64,000 nucleotides of DNA from Misgurnus anguillicaudatus (lineage: Eukaryota; Chordata; Actinopteri; Cypriniformes; Cobitidae). The notes below the pieces were generated by a model. That model was not told the DNA's origin. It made no database searches and saw only the letters and a list, made by a program, of their open reading frames with translations. The stretch covers positions 43,207,501-43,271,500 of the forward strand of contig NC_073339.2 of the NCBI RefSeq assembly GCF_027580225.2. The letters are read 5' to 3'. Positions 45,425 to 56,430 of this stretch are shown piece by piece. Made by a program: the position numbers and the translations under genes. How positions within the stretch are numbered: the first letter of the stretch is position 1; every line of letters begins with the position of its first letter.

Positions 45425-45699
45425 TTCTATGGCATCGGAAAGAAACATTCTTTTTACTGTACTGTCCTTCTACAACAGTTGGTCATTGCCACAAACAGAT
45501 TTTTTTTATTGTGTTGAAGAAAAGATGAATGAAAAGCTGGTAAATCTGCAAGGCTCGGACCATCTCCACTCCATGCTGTATAGTGCATTTCGCTTAAACC
45601 AACATTAAAAATCCAAAGTTCCTCTGGCTCTTTTTGTGAATGTTTGCAAAATATAATAGCACAAACATTTTGTTGAAGTAACAGTGATCAGACCTGACA

Positions 45700-46110
45700 A
45701 TTTCACATAAAGTTAGTTATTATAGTTCAGTGGATGGTGGCCCCATAGGTAATTTTCTGCCCTGAACAAATACATAACCTAAACAATAAGTTCTGTGGAA
45801 TTTAGAGGTCCATGTCCTTGAGTTTGGCAAAGAAATGTCGAAGCCCTCGAGTCTAATCAAGATTGTGTTAGAGGTCACAGAGCTCTCAAAGGCATTTAAT
45901 CACTAATACAGACGACCCACAGTCTTAGACATGCCAATCAAAACCCTAATCACCAGCAACAATAAGAACCGCTGGGCAGAGCAAAGGTCTTCGTAAAGAC
46001 TTATGGTCTACAAGGAAATGGTTTATCTACAGAGGCTAATTATGACACCTTCCATATCTCACAGCATTGACAACCATTATTTTCAACCGTATAAATACAT
46101 TTTAAAATGT
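45700..46110. other. Candidate conserved non-coding block
   Basis: Repeat-poor with complex words: CCATGTCCTTGAGTTTGGCA, GAGTCTAATCAAGATTGTGT, GCCAATCAAAACCCTAATCA, GAGGCTAATTATGACACC. Homeodomain-like TAAT cores recur. No frame. A regulatory role is inferred. Confidence 0.4.
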
Positions 46111-46128
46111 ATAGGAGAAGTACCCTAG

Positions 46129-46859
46129 TTAAAGGAATAGTCTACTCATTTTCAATATTAAAATATGTTATTACCTTAACTAAGAATTGTTGATACATCC
46201 CTCTATCATCTGTGTGCGTGCACGTAAGCGCTGGAGCGCGCTGCGACGCTTCGATAGCATTAAGCTTAGCCCCATTCATTCAATGGTACCAATCAGAGAT
46301 AAAGTTAGAGGTGACCAAACACATCAACGTTTTTCCTATTTAAGACGAGTAGCCATACGAGCAAGTTTGGTGGTGCAAAATAAAACGTAGCGCTTTTCTA
46401 AGCGGATTTAAAAGAGGAACTATATTTTATGGCGTAATAGCACTTTTGGGAGTACTTTGACTCGGCGCAGTAACACCCTCCCTCTCCCATTATGAGAGTG
46501 AGAAGGGGAGCGGACTTTTCAGGCAAGTCGAAGTACTCCCAAAAGTGCTATCATGCCACAAAATACAGTTCCTCTATTACATCTGCTTAGAAAAGCGCTA
46601 CGTTTTATTTTGTACCACCAAACCTGCTCGCACAACCACTCGTCCCAAACAGGAAAAACGCTGATGTGCTTGGTCACCTCCAACTTCATCCCCGATTGGC
46701 ACCACTGAATGAATGGGGCCAAGCCAAATGCCATCGAAGCGTCGCAGCGTGCTCCAGCGCCTACGCGCACGCACACAGATGACAAAGGGATGCACCAACT
46801 CTTCTTAGTTAAGGTAATAACATATTTTAATATTGAAAATGAGTAGACTATTCCTTTAA
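46129..46859. mobile_element. Long foldback MITE, TTAAAGGAATAGT ends, strand-biased arm divergence
   Basis: TTAAAGGAATAGTCTACTCA starts the element and its reverse complement ends it. The arms run about 350 bp each (46129-46480 and 46505-46859), with TTAA at both outer ends (T2/Kolobok-like). In the left-arm orientation, differences between arms are, by hand count, about 26 A(left)/G(right), 4 G/A, 3 C/T, 1 T/C and 5 transversions. Frames of 66-67 codons occur in both arms in the same register (46187-46390 plus, 46598-46798 minus), but the changes are not concentrated at third positions, so they are not evidence of a protein. Confidence 0.9.
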
Positions 46860-47191
46860 CTGTTGAGACTGCTTGATATGTCTTAAGAAAACTTAGTTGA
46901 AGGTATACGTTTCATTACAGTTACAAGGTGAAATCTTGAATTAGTGACCAGTCACCGCCAGCCGTAATGGTTGGAAAGGTAGATGGCTCTCAGTTAAGTG
47001 TTTTTTCTGTTATATGCATTGATTCAGTAACATTCCCAGGGAAAACTCTCAGTACTGGCAGCAGAGGTTTTGGAAATGAAAGTATACCTGTTGAGAGTAA
47101 TGGAAGCATGGTGGGCATGGTGCTACTAAAACAAGCATAGCCAGATATCATTCTTGAGGTCGTGACCACGAATCACCTTTAATTGTATACT
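46860..47191. other. Intergenic, no recognisable feature
   Basis: No repeat ends or frames of note. Confidence 0.35.
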
Positions 47192-47312
47192 TACATTTAA
47201 ACTTCTGCAGACACTTATATCCAATTTGACTTACAGAGCATTGAAACTTTTATCGAACCCACAAGCTTTGCACTGCCAAACTATTGCTCTACAAAGTGAG
47301 CTACAGGAACAC
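47192..47312 (-). mobile_element. tRNA-derived SINE, nearly full length
   Basis: On the minus strand it runs from TGTTCCTGTAGCTCACTTTG (A box region) through TAGAGCAATAGTTTGGCAGT and a B box GGGTTCGATAAAAG to TAAGTCAAATTGGATATAAG and TGTCTGCAGAAG. That is the same order as the copies at 7119 and 8480. Confidence 0.75.
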
Positions 47313-47469
47313 TTCTCTCATTTTCTATCTAGAAGAACAATCTGAGCATGGATTGGCTCAAAGGCCCAGAAACAAAGTGAAAAATAAAACAATGCATCTA
47401 TAAATTGGAGATGGGTGGGTGTGAATGAAGTCGGATGGAAGCCTGGATTAACCTACACCTAAAATGTAG

Positions 47470-48304
47470 TTGTATGAAACATCTTGGTTTTGCAAGTCAA
47501 TTCAACCTACTATTTTAAGTTTTGACCTGTGATGGGTTGACATAGCTTATAAAAACAAGTTGAATTGTTTAACTTAATTTGTTAAGTTAAAGGTATAGCG
47601 GAAGATTTTCCCGAATTATTTCAAAGAACCGCCCATCCATATTTTAAAAAAAATGCACACGCAACACTCTCCCTCCTCCCGAGAGGGAACGCATGTTAAA
47701 TGTGTGCACGAGACAGAGAGAGAGCATGCAGGAGCTCAGTTCTTCTCTTCGCTCTGTTTACAAGTTGCTGTCGGCATGTTTACATCATAGCTTACATCAA
47801 CTTTTACTAGCAGTGATTTTAAATGGATTTCTCCAAATAGCATGACAAAATGTACCTTTCCTGTAGAAACTTCGCGTGGGAAGCCCAACCTGTCCTTTTA
47901 GCTCACACCAGCAGCCAGCGTGTGAAATAGTCTCCCATAAACAGTCTGGTCTTGTTTCTTTCTTTATACGGTAGTCCTTTCTCTTCTTGTCATACAACAC
48001 TTTTTCTCTTGCGACCCTCAGACATTTTGAAAAAAAAAACACAGTGAAAACGCGAGCTTCAATGAATGGTTGAAACCGTAGCACAACACACATACACGTG
48101 AAAGTGCGCATGTGCAGAAAGTGAACCTAGAGGCGGGCACGTACGACGGTTATACGTCAACATATAATCAGAATGATTGACATCTGGGATGACCAATAAC
48201 AGAGGTGATTCACCCGGAAAACGAAAATCTTCCGCTATACCTTTAAAGTAACATAAAAATATATGTTGATTTGACAAAATACTGCATTTGTTTTACAGCA
48301 TATA
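47470..48304. repeat. AAGTTGA-type repeat split by a TTAAAGGTATAGCGG element
   Basis: 47500-47586 (CAATTCAACCTACTATTTTA, GGGTTGACATAGC, CAAGTTGAATTGTTTAAC) and 48247-48300 (TATGTTGATTTGACAAAATA, TTGTTTTACAGCA) are the two sides of one repeat with a degenerate TTTTACAGTG-type end, separated at a TTAA. Confidence 0.5.
47587..48246. mobile_element. TTAAAGGTATAGCGGAAG element
   Basis: TTAAAGGTATAGCGGAAGAT on the left and ATCTTCCGCTATACCTTTAA on the right are exact inverted repeats extending to TTTTC. TTAA forms both ends. It is 660 bp; the interior includes a GAGA tract and a minus frame of 104 codons (47797-48111) without a recognisable domain. T2/Kolobok-like, non-autonomous. Confidence 0.85.
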
Positions 48305-48470
48305 TTAAAGGGGTAGGGATGCACCGAAATGAAAATTCTTGGCCGAAACCGAAAACCGAAAAAAGGAAACCAAGGCCGAAAAACCAAAACCGAAACACTG
48401 AAATAAATTATTACGCCAGTTATTAGTACAATTGCATTTATGGCTATCACTGTGTACTAACTTTACTAGG

Positions 48471-48600
48471 GGTGTGTGACGAATAAAAAAAACTCACAGT
48501 TCGGATCACATTACAGTTTTTGAGGCACAGATCAGATTATTTTTCAGATCAGCAAAAAGGTGGGAAAAATCTAATAAACAATAAAGAAATTGCAAACATT
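48471..48600 (+). mobile_element. Possible TAGGGGTGTG-type hAT end
   Basis: TAGGGGTGTGTGACGAATAA, then CACAGTTCGGATCACATTAC and GGCACAGATCAGATTATTTT, resembles the start of another fish hAT family. No second end was found, so it is either a truncated insert or an internal part of the host element. Confidence 0.4.
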
Positions 48601-48703
48601 TATAAAAAAGAACAAAGTTGTCCATTAAGAAGGTCTGAAATTAGCATTTTAACACAACTGAATGTTATTTTAACATATTATCTGTTCTGTTGTCAGACAT
48701 ATA

Positions 48704-48942
48704 GTGGCGTTTTCCCAGACAGGGATTAGACTAGTCCTAGACTAAAATAAATATAAGAGCTGTCCAAACTGAAAACATCTTGCACTGACATATCTTTAAA
48801 TACATCAGTGCCTTTAGTTTGTCCTCAAAATGCACACAAGTAATGTTTTTAGTAAGGCATGTTTGTTTAAACTAATTATATTTCCTAATTAAACTAAGGT
48901 CTAGTTCTGGCTTAAACTAATCTCTGTCCAGGAAACCACCCC
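48704..48942. mobile_element. GGGGTGGTTTCCTGGACAG MITE
   Basis: GTTTTCCCAGACAGGGATTA on the left pairs with TAATCTCTGTCCAGGAAACC on the right. The interior has TCCTAGACTAAAATAAATAT, GACATATCTTTAAATACATC and TTAAACTAAGGTCTAGTTC, as in a common fish MITE. A diverged partial copy lies at 58150-58300. Confidence 0.75.
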
Positions 48943-49372
48943 AAAGACTATTAAAATAGTGACTAAACATGACCCAATAACTTTGTGTTTAATCCAACCA
49001 GCTGTTACTTTAACTACTAAGTTACTAAAATCTTGATTTATAAACGAGACATCGCAGACAATTCGGCGCAAATTACAAAATTGCCATTACACAGAGTTAC
49101 TACAGAAGGCATGCGCGGGCATAGGAGAGAGCGAGCTCGCGCACAAGCACATAGAGAACCAGTGTGTGTGGGAAAATATTGCTAACCTTTCGTGATAAAC
49201 TCGAATCAGTCGTCTTCTCTGTCAGTAACATCTGACGTTTACGTGAAAATGCAAGTACACAGAGGAATCCGCATGGAAAACACATTTGTTGATTTTGTGG
49301 CAAATAAATGTATGGATAACACTGCCAGGAGCAGAAGCCGCCATTACGCGAGATTAATGTAAACAGCGTGAT

Positions 49373-50881
49373 CAGGGGCGCCGCTAGCAATTTTGGGCCC
49401 TATGAAAGAATAGGGGGTCAGGCCCCCACCATACCCATTTCGCACCAAACATACAATCCAACCTACTGTAGCTATTCAAAATCTTTGTATATAATTTAAT
49501 AATACAGAACTATTTCTTTTGCTATTGTTATGACCACAATTATCAGTATTTATAGACACCTACAATGTCTGCAGCTAAGATAATTTAATGTCCAATGTAA
49601 ATTTAATTGAAAAATACAGTACATTCATCGAATATTCAGAGAAAATGCAACGTTCTTAAAGATTAAAGATAAATGTGACCATGCCTGTGAAAACCCAGCT
49701 GAAGTATTTATTTGTGATTTACTGTTTTCCACATAAAATCATCCTGTATAATGTAAAGAACATTTTGTGAAAGTATAAACTTGATATCTGCAATGTCATG
49801 TCAGCAATTGAAATCATAGTGAAATTAATGCTTGAAATTAAACTGTGATGCTTTTTATTTCACAATAAGATTTGAGACTTGAGTCTGATTTTTACATGCA
49901 GTCTCAGTGACATACTTGAGCTGTTACACACACCAATAACATTGTAACATTTAAAAATGGCAAACAACAACAATGCATCTTTTCTATACAGTTACCTTAT
50001 GCCTCAAATAAGACTGGGTCAAAAATGCTTGACCAAAGCCTGTATTATATTTATTAGCATTATTTATAAGGTAAAGAACAAGTTTCACACACCAGCAGCT
50101 TCAGTAAAGCAAAAATAACGACAGATCATTGAAACCGTGAACTTAAGAAAACAGCTATACTGTTATTAAATGATTCTTCATACTGTTTTTTAATCAATGG
50201 GACTCTAAAATGAAATGAATGACAACTATAGCAGATTACGACAGATTTCCATTGATTTCTTAAACCTGTTGCAAGGTGAGAAGCTTTAATAAACATAACT
50301 GGACTAGTTTAGCCTTAGTTGCATTTTAGTTTTATCACAATCAACTCGATTCTCGACTGCATAAAAATACTTTCTTGGCATATTGCGTTGCAAAACTTTG
50401 AAGTGTGTAACCGATCGCATTTCTAGTTTATGTTAATTAGATTATACGGGCAACGTTAATTAAAACAGCTTATAAGGGCTGACTTCGCGTTAGAATCATA
50501 ACACAAAACAGGGAACGTAAATCACCTTGTTTATTTTTAAACTGAGGTGAACAGAGCGAAGACTTTACAGTGGAAAGAAAACTGCATTGTATTGCTCCAG
50601 CGTCACATTGTGTAAACTGCATTTATAGTAAGGAAGCGCACATATGCAGATATCATAGCAAATAGCAGTAAATACACACACCTTGCTCTCTTGTGAAGTT
50701 CACGCGCACTGTGAGACCGTGGATTGAAGACGGCGCTAACACGCAGAGTAAAGACGGGGGCGGAGCTAAGAGGGCTCAGCTTAAGGGGGTTGCGTTTGCG
50801 GCACAGTCCTTGGCTGGGGCCCTCAAAAGTTCATGGGCCCTTAGAATCGTCCTAACTTTTCCCCCCCTTACGGCGCCCCTG
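49373..50881. mobile_element. hAT transposon (CAGGGGCGCC ends), inner member of nest
   Basis: It begins CAGGGGCGCCGCTAGCAATT and ends CCTTACGGCGCCCCTG. Subterminal GGGCCCTATGAAAGAATAGG is mirrored loosely by CATGGGCCCTTAGAATCG. The target duplication AGCGTGAT is exact (49365-49372 and 50882-50889). It is 1509 bp with no transposase frame. It is younger than its hAT host, which is in turn younger than the MITE host. Confidence 0.92.
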
Positions 50882-51696
50882 AGCGTGATGCGTCGCGTAG
50901 TCGACGTAATCGATGACGTCGAAGTGTCGTTGCAGCACTATTGAGCACAAAGGGGAGGGGTGGGAGACGACTGATCTCCGTGAGTGAAACCCAAGCGCTA
51001 GCGCACAGATGGGAGGGGCGCGGTTGACATTCATTTTCGGTTTACATTTTCGGCTGGATTTTTTATTTCGGCCCGAAACCGAAATTTTTGGCGACCGAAA
51101 TTTCGGTGCATCCCTATAAAGGGGTCATATTATGATTTTTTTTAATGTAAAATAAGTATTTGGTGTTCCCAGAGTGTGTATGTTAAGTTTTAGCTCAAAA
51201 TACTCCACAGATAATTTATTATGTTAAAATTGACACTTTGTAGGCCTGAGCAAAAGTCTGCCGTTTTTGGGTGTGTCCTTCAAATTGCAAATGAGCGGAT
51301 GAAATGCAAACACTGATCGCCATGATGGTGGTTTGTTTCAGTTGAAACTCAATTGTGCTGTCAATATTTTTTCCTATCTCTTTCTCTTTGCACTAAATAG
51401 TGCTTGAATAGTGCAGATTAAAGGGCGGTATTATTGTAATTGCTTGCAAAAAATGGTTTACCAAAACTAAGTTATTGGGTTGATCTTTTTCACATTTTCT
51501 AGTTTGATAGAAGCACTGAGACCCAATTATAACATTTAAACATGGAAAAAGTCAGATTTTCACGTTATTACCCCTTTAAGTTTTTATGTGCTGTGTTTGT
51601 GTCAAAGGATTTAGGACAGAACCTCTCATCTCCCTCAATATGAAGTCAAATAGTGTTATTACATTCAGGTTGTATCATTGCATAAGTATTATTCAT

Positions 51697-51742
51697 CTAT
51701 GCCTATAGGTAAATGCAGTTTTGCATTCTACGCACCTTTAAA
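51697..51742 (-). mobile_element. Solo end of the TTAAAGGTGC element
   Basis: On the minus strand it reads TTTAAAGGTGCGTAGAATGC, AAAACTGCATTTACC and ATAGGCATAGATGAATAA, matching the start of the element at 27418. Confidence 0.6.
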
Positions 51743-51759
51743 TTGAAATTCAGTTCCAG

Positions 51760-52500
51760 TTCCAAAATAATGTTACTGTCATAATAGTTATCTGAGATTG
51801 GCAGGGATTTTTCTTTAAGAGACTTATTTTCTTTAAAGTTCATGAACTTGAGATCTCTCAGAATGAGTTTGCCCTCTATTTATGCCATCATAAAATGATC
51901 TTTGTCCGATATCAACTTAGAGACTTAATGAGACTAGAAAAAGACCTAATCAGTCGGTTTGAGTTACATTGGGGCAGATATTCGCCACAGAGATGGGTGA
52001 ACTCACCGCCCTTATCAATCACACTGACGCCACGCTTTCTGTCATTATTTGTCTCTCAGGATGGACCGACGGAGGAAAGCACAACTCTAACGCTCTGACC
52101 AGGTCAAATAGGAAAATTTATATGAGTTGATGACAGAAGTACATGTGATAGCTGCCTCAAGTTCGGCCTGATGTATTAAGTATGCATTACATGCTTAAGC
52201 CACGCTTATTAAGATCCATAATTAAGATCTAGAATATGACTTCTATTGTTACATTTTTGTACCATTAAAATGGCCGACTTAGATTTTCTAAGAAAGACCA
52301 CACGTGGCTAGAGAATAAATTACTGCTGTTGGATAAGAACAGATGCGCTTTTGTCGCTGCTGGGCCAAATGAGACATTATGTTTCGGCGGTGAATAAAGC
52401 ATCTGGTTCCAAAATGAAACCATTGCAACATCGCTAATGTTACAGGGAAGCGTGTCTTTACAAAGACTACCCCATCTGTGCAACTTACATTCCAATTATA
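51760..52500. other. Strong candidate conserved non-coding region
   Basis: About 740 bp free of recognisable repeats. Words include CAGAATGAGTTTGCCCTC, GATATCAACTTAGAGACTTA, CCCTTATCAATCACACTGAC, CCATAATTAAGATCTAG, AGAGAATAAATTACTGCTGT and CATTCCAATTATAGACAC. The frames at 51895-52098 and 52265-52495 have no domain. TTAT/TAAT cores and SOX- or homeodomain-like words are frequent. It is one of the best enhancer candidates in the window; conservation must be tested. Confidence 0.45.
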
Positions 52501-52578
52501 GACACTTCTGCTAGATCACTTAAAAGAAATATTCTGATATCAATCATATATTATTAAGGTTCTGCCCTTTTGGCTGTT

Positions 52579-52660
52579 CACTGTAAAAAAATGTATTGTG
52601 AATACTAAAAAAATTCAGTAAAAACTACCGTAAACCATTTTTATTCACACTATGAATCAA
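52579..52660 (+). mobile_element. CACTGTAAAAA-type left end
   Basis: CACTGTAAAAAAATGTATTG and AAACTACCGTAAACC resemble a MITE left arm. A matching ACATTTTACAGTG end occurs at 53631-53643, but 1 kb away with unrelated contents, so pairing is doubtful. Confidence 0.4.
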
Positions 52661-52738
52661 AATTCATCAAAAGTGGTCTTTCTATAGACCCTTGCCAAAT
52701 GGTGCACAGTGTTATACATTCAAACACAGGACACTAGG

Positions 52739-52930
52739 TTAAAGGCGGGGAGCATGATCTCTAAAAGCCAATGTTGACAGACCCGTCCCACACATATGTA
52801 ACCCATGCAACGATGTCGGATAGTAGACACGCCCCTTACTGCTAAACTGGCTACAAGTGTGTTTTGGTAGTCGGACTGATTGCCTTTTCCAAAGTTGTTT
52901 TTTTTTAAATCATGCACCCCGTGTGATATG
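52739..52930. mobile_element. TTAAAGGCGGGG element
   Basis: TTAAAGGCGGGGAGCATGAT on the left is mirrored by ATCATGCACCCCGTG on the right. The interior includes CACGCCCCTTACTGCTAAAC and TACAAGTGTGTTTTGGTAG, as in a common fish element. The right TTAA is lost. Confidence 0.65.
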
Positions 52931-54239
52931 AAAATAATTAGTATAAACATTAATTAAACAACATAAAATTTAACCTAAATGGCATATTTAATGTAAATAA
53001 CTGGTAACAAATATAGACAAAGATATTTCATTATTTAAATCATTGAATGTGGGGACTCACGCAGGAAATTAAGGGAATGTCTATAAATGCGTATATCGTA
53101 AATAAAAAAGATGTTTTTACGACCATACATTTTAGTCTGACTTTTATTTTTAATTTAAACTTTACTTTTGAACAATATTATAAAAATATAATTTAAATAT
53201 GTTTTTTTTATTTATATTTAATATAATTTTATTAAGCAAATTAACTAAAGACAAAATATGCAAAGGCATATAGTACATGGCAAGCCATTTCACAGATTTG
53301 CAGATTTGTTATTAATGTTCATAAATAAATAAATAATGCAATAAGCAAATCGGAAAATCGCTAATACCACAACCATGCCCACCGCAAATATCAGCAGAAT
53401 TAAAAAAATATATAATAATAATAAAGCTTGAATATTACAGAGCTTTTTACCATAAAATATTTGATAATCACAAAACTCTAAATTTACCTTGATGCACAAT
53501 TTAAAAAAGTAATGTCTTGGTAAATCTTTTATGGTTTCATACTGTATTTGTGAATTGTTTTTATTGTTAACCAAATATTAGGCTTTTGCTGTATTATTTT
53601 ACATATACATTTCTTAAAGTGTTTTTACAAACATTTTACAGTGTTCCTTTAAGACGCCAGCTAGATAGTCTACAACATAAAAGTAAAAAATTCTTCTCCA
53701 ATACAATTGAGTACGAGAAATTAATATAAAAGCTGACAAATAAAAAGTGTGTCTTGCCCTTATTCGATAAATAAATCAGTGTGACATGATGGGAGTTTAA
53801 TATATTTTATCATGCAAGCTATTTGTTTTTATTCCCTGATGTGCTTTATTGTAACATTTGTTTTTGTGTTTTCTCTTTATCCTAAATAACTATACACTCA
53901 TCACTGCCAATTGTTTAGGGGCACAACAATAGCAGACATACTTTCAAGTTGATTAAAAACAGCCATATTCTACCTAAAATGGAAAATGTTGTCGTAATTT
54001 ACTCATTTTCATGTAATTTTAAACCAATATGACTTTCTTTCTGACCTCAGGCATTGTCTGAATAGATACAGTATATGAATAGATGTGAACTTCTCCATGG
54101 AAAGAGCTTTAGTGTCTCCTGTTATTTTACAATGTCACAAGTGTAAATGAACAAATCTTTAAGCCTCTGAGAAGATGTTAAAAAAATAGTAATAGTAAAA
54201 AAAGTCATTTACCACTTGCTTTTATTCAAAGTTTATCCA
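52931..54239. other. AT-rich intergenic, no gene
   Basis: 52931-53640 is strongly AT-rich. 53640-53960 is somewhat more complex and repeat-poor. A 94-codon minus frame at 53290-53574 is hydrophobic only because of AT-rich codons and has no recognised domain. Confidence 0.35.
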
Positions 54240-54560
54240 CCTCTTACTGGGCCAATCACCCATTAACTCAGTGTTAAGGGTCTCAATACCACAATGGTGA
54301 TATTACTCTCCTAATGGGGTTCGAACCAGCTCAAATCTTTAGCCATTATGACATACCCCTAAAGGGCTTTGGAAAATATTTTCAAGAATCATGAAATCCC
54401 TGGAGAAGCATGACACAACATTGCAATTTGTCATTTGGCTTATGCTTTGTCAACCAAAGTGACTGGTTTAAGTGCCTTTCTCAAGGACACAATGATAGTT
54501 GGCCCTTGTGGGGTTTAAATCTACAGTCTTTCATCTACTAGCTCACATTTTTAAACCATT
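54240..54560 (-). mobile_element. Two SINE-like tRNA-derived pieces
   Basis: GGGGTTCGAACCAGCTC at 54317 and GGGTTTAAATCTACAGTC at 54511 are B-box-like on the minus strand. TGCCTTTCTCAAGGACACAA is a phrase common in fish tRNA-derived SINEs. The order and spacing suggest two degraded minus-strand copies. Confidence 0.45.
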
Positions 54561-54660
54561 AAAACAAGAGTGTATTTCGCTGTACCAACCATCTAAAGGT
54601 TATTATGTGGATTTTACAGAGCTGTTGATATATGCTGTATGTTGCCATTCACCGTAATAT

Positions 54661-54667
54661 AACACAA

Positions 54668-54703
<36 letters not shown>
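54661..54703. repeat. CA/TA compound microsatellite
   Basis: A short CA run passing into about 12 TA units. Confidence 0.9.
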
Positions 54704-55048
54704 CAGCAATACTACAAATAAAATGACATTATGTGCATCGCAGTTTGATTTCAGTCATTGATTTCAATCTTTTTGATCTTATTCGGTCAATATTAAATAT
54801 ATCAAGGTTAGATTTTCACAGACAACAGTAAATCACCAATAAAAGGCTTTAGCTGGGTTTTCACAGACAATAGAAGTGTTTCCCTTGAAAATAAAAAATA
54901 CGCTCAATAAAAATAAAAACTTTCGCAACAACTCTAGTATATTGTAAATAGGAGCGTGAGATGGTTTTTCGATTGGTGGCAATTCAAAAAAGTTACAAAA
55001 CTGCAATGGAAACTATTTGTTTGCATTTACAGGTCACCTAATGTGTGT
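54704..55048. other. Intergenic, no recognisable feature
   Basis: AT-rich; GCTGGGTTTTCACAGACAAT repeats part of AGATTTTCACAGACAAC 40 bases upstream. Otherwise unassigned. Confidence 0.35.
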
Positions 55049-55055
55049 AAATGTC

Positions 55056-56430
55056 CAACGTGATCTCATGAGAATACGTGTGTATTTTTACGTTTCAGTG
55101 TGGTTGTACAATACGTACATTTACTTACGTTTAAAACACACTGAAACGTACAATATCGACGTTTTGACAGGACTAATACGTAAATTATTTACGTATTTAC
55201 AGCTTCACAAACGTACAAATTTGTACGTAAGTTATTCCTATTCATAAATATTAAAATCGCGGGCATTGGCGTTTCTTACTCATAACAATGACATGTTTGC
55301 AGTCATATTTTCTGACATATTAAGACAGTTTACCCATTTACCTAATGAAATTATTATGATATTCAGAGAATTTCACAATATTTAACATTTTAAAACTTTA
55401 AAATGAATAGCATTTCTGCATTTATAATTAGTTTGTTTGCCATGACACACAAAAACACGATTTCTCCTGCTGTCTTACTACTAAGCAAAAATTACATCAA
55501 AATACAACATAAATTCACAAAAGATGTTACTTTTATTCATTTGCTGTAATCGACATCTTTAAATTTCATACGATTGCGAGGAACAGATCCAAATTCAGCC
55601 CTTTATCCAGCGATCTTTATCCGAGTTCTCATCAGCAACCGTAACGTCAGATCGGGCGTTCGTTAATGTGAATTCAAACATTCCGCCTCAAGAAGCTTTA
55701 CGACACATTGCTTTACGGCAGTGATATCAAAAGCTCATTGGCTCTTTGATTGCCACGTGACATATTTGCGTCATTTCCATTTCCGCTGGTGTACGTTTGA
55801 AATGGAAAAAGCGCGCCGTGACAGAGATGAGCCGGATCAACGCTGATCAAACTCTTGGATTAATAACTTTAATACTTCTCTTTACTTTACTTCATATACT
55901 CCAGAGAGGACCTTGGCTGCAGCACATCGTCATTTTAACTACTTTTGGTACTGATTTTAATATTTGTAATAAATAAGTTGTTGTGATTACACTTAATTGT
56001 CTGTCTCTTATGATTTTTGAAACAGTAACGTTAAATGATTTAAAAAAACTGTTTTGCGTAGGACTGTAGCACATTAAAATATCTTTTGAATGCTATATTG
56101 TTACTAATATGTTCCTAAACATATCTGTCCGTTACGTTGCATAATATAAAAAGAATACATTACGTATTTAAACATTTTGTATAAAAACAGTTTGGGTTTA
56201 GGGTAAGGTTTGGGTTTAGGGTAAAAGGAAATTATACAGCAATCTTTATGGAATGAAAGATACGTAAAAGTTTTACGTTTTTCAGCTGTCAAAACGTAAT
56301 AATGCTACGTTTAAATGTTGTAAATACGTCTACATTGTACGTTTTAGAATCTATATAAACGTACAAAAAATACGTTTTTGTTTTTTAAAGTTACGTGTAA
56401 ATACTACGTATTAACAGTGAGACCAGTCTG
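55056..56430. mobile_element. Hairpin-superfamily element C (TACGT arms) with unique cargo
   Basis: AAATGTC flanks both sides (55049-55055 and 56431-56437). The ends are CAACGTGATCTCATGAG and GTGAGACCAGTCTG. The arms reiterate TACGTA, AAACGTAC and TTTACGT words. The right inner region has GGTTTAGGGTAAGG tracts as in element E. Between about 55260 and 56090 lies roughly 0.8 kb that is not palindromic and shows CpG-richer words (CGTAACGTCAGATCGGGC, AAGCGCGCCGTGACAG). No transposase domain is seen. Length is 1375 bp. Confidence 0.75.

Larger units (their letters stand above)
48314..51116. mobile_element. hAT transposon (TAGGGATGCACCGAAAT ends), outer member of nest
   Basis: The terminal inverted repeats TAGGGATGCACCGAAAT / ATTTCGGTGCATCCCTA are perfect for 17 bp and followed by CCGAAA-rich subterminal repeats. 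The 8-bp target duplication TAAAGGGG is exact (48306-48313 and 51117-51124). At 2803 bp including inserts it has no transposase frame. It hosts the MITE at 48704-48942 and a second hAT at 49373-50881. Confidence 0.92.
48305..51579. mobile_element. TTAAAGGGGTCATATTATG MITE split by a hAT element
   Basis: The first nine bases (TTAAAGGGG) lie at 48305-48313. The element continues at 51125 with TCATATTATGATTTT and ends at 51579 with CGTTATTACCCCTTTAA. The intervening hAT duplicated TAAAGGGG on insertion. The MITE body contains GTATTTGGTGTTCCCAGAG and AAATGGTTTACCAAAACT, words of a very common fish MITE. TTAA is at both outer ends. Confidence 0.85.

Noticed and set aside
46187..46798. Matching 66-67-codon frames in both arms of the foldback
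   Set aside because: They are open because the arms are inverted copies. The A/G differences fall at all codon positions and change many residues, so there is no sign of protein constraint.
52579..53643. A 1-kb CACTGTAAAAA-ended element
   Set aside because: The two ends have the right orientation, but the flanks show no target duplication and the interior contains unrelated elements. Only the left end is annotated.
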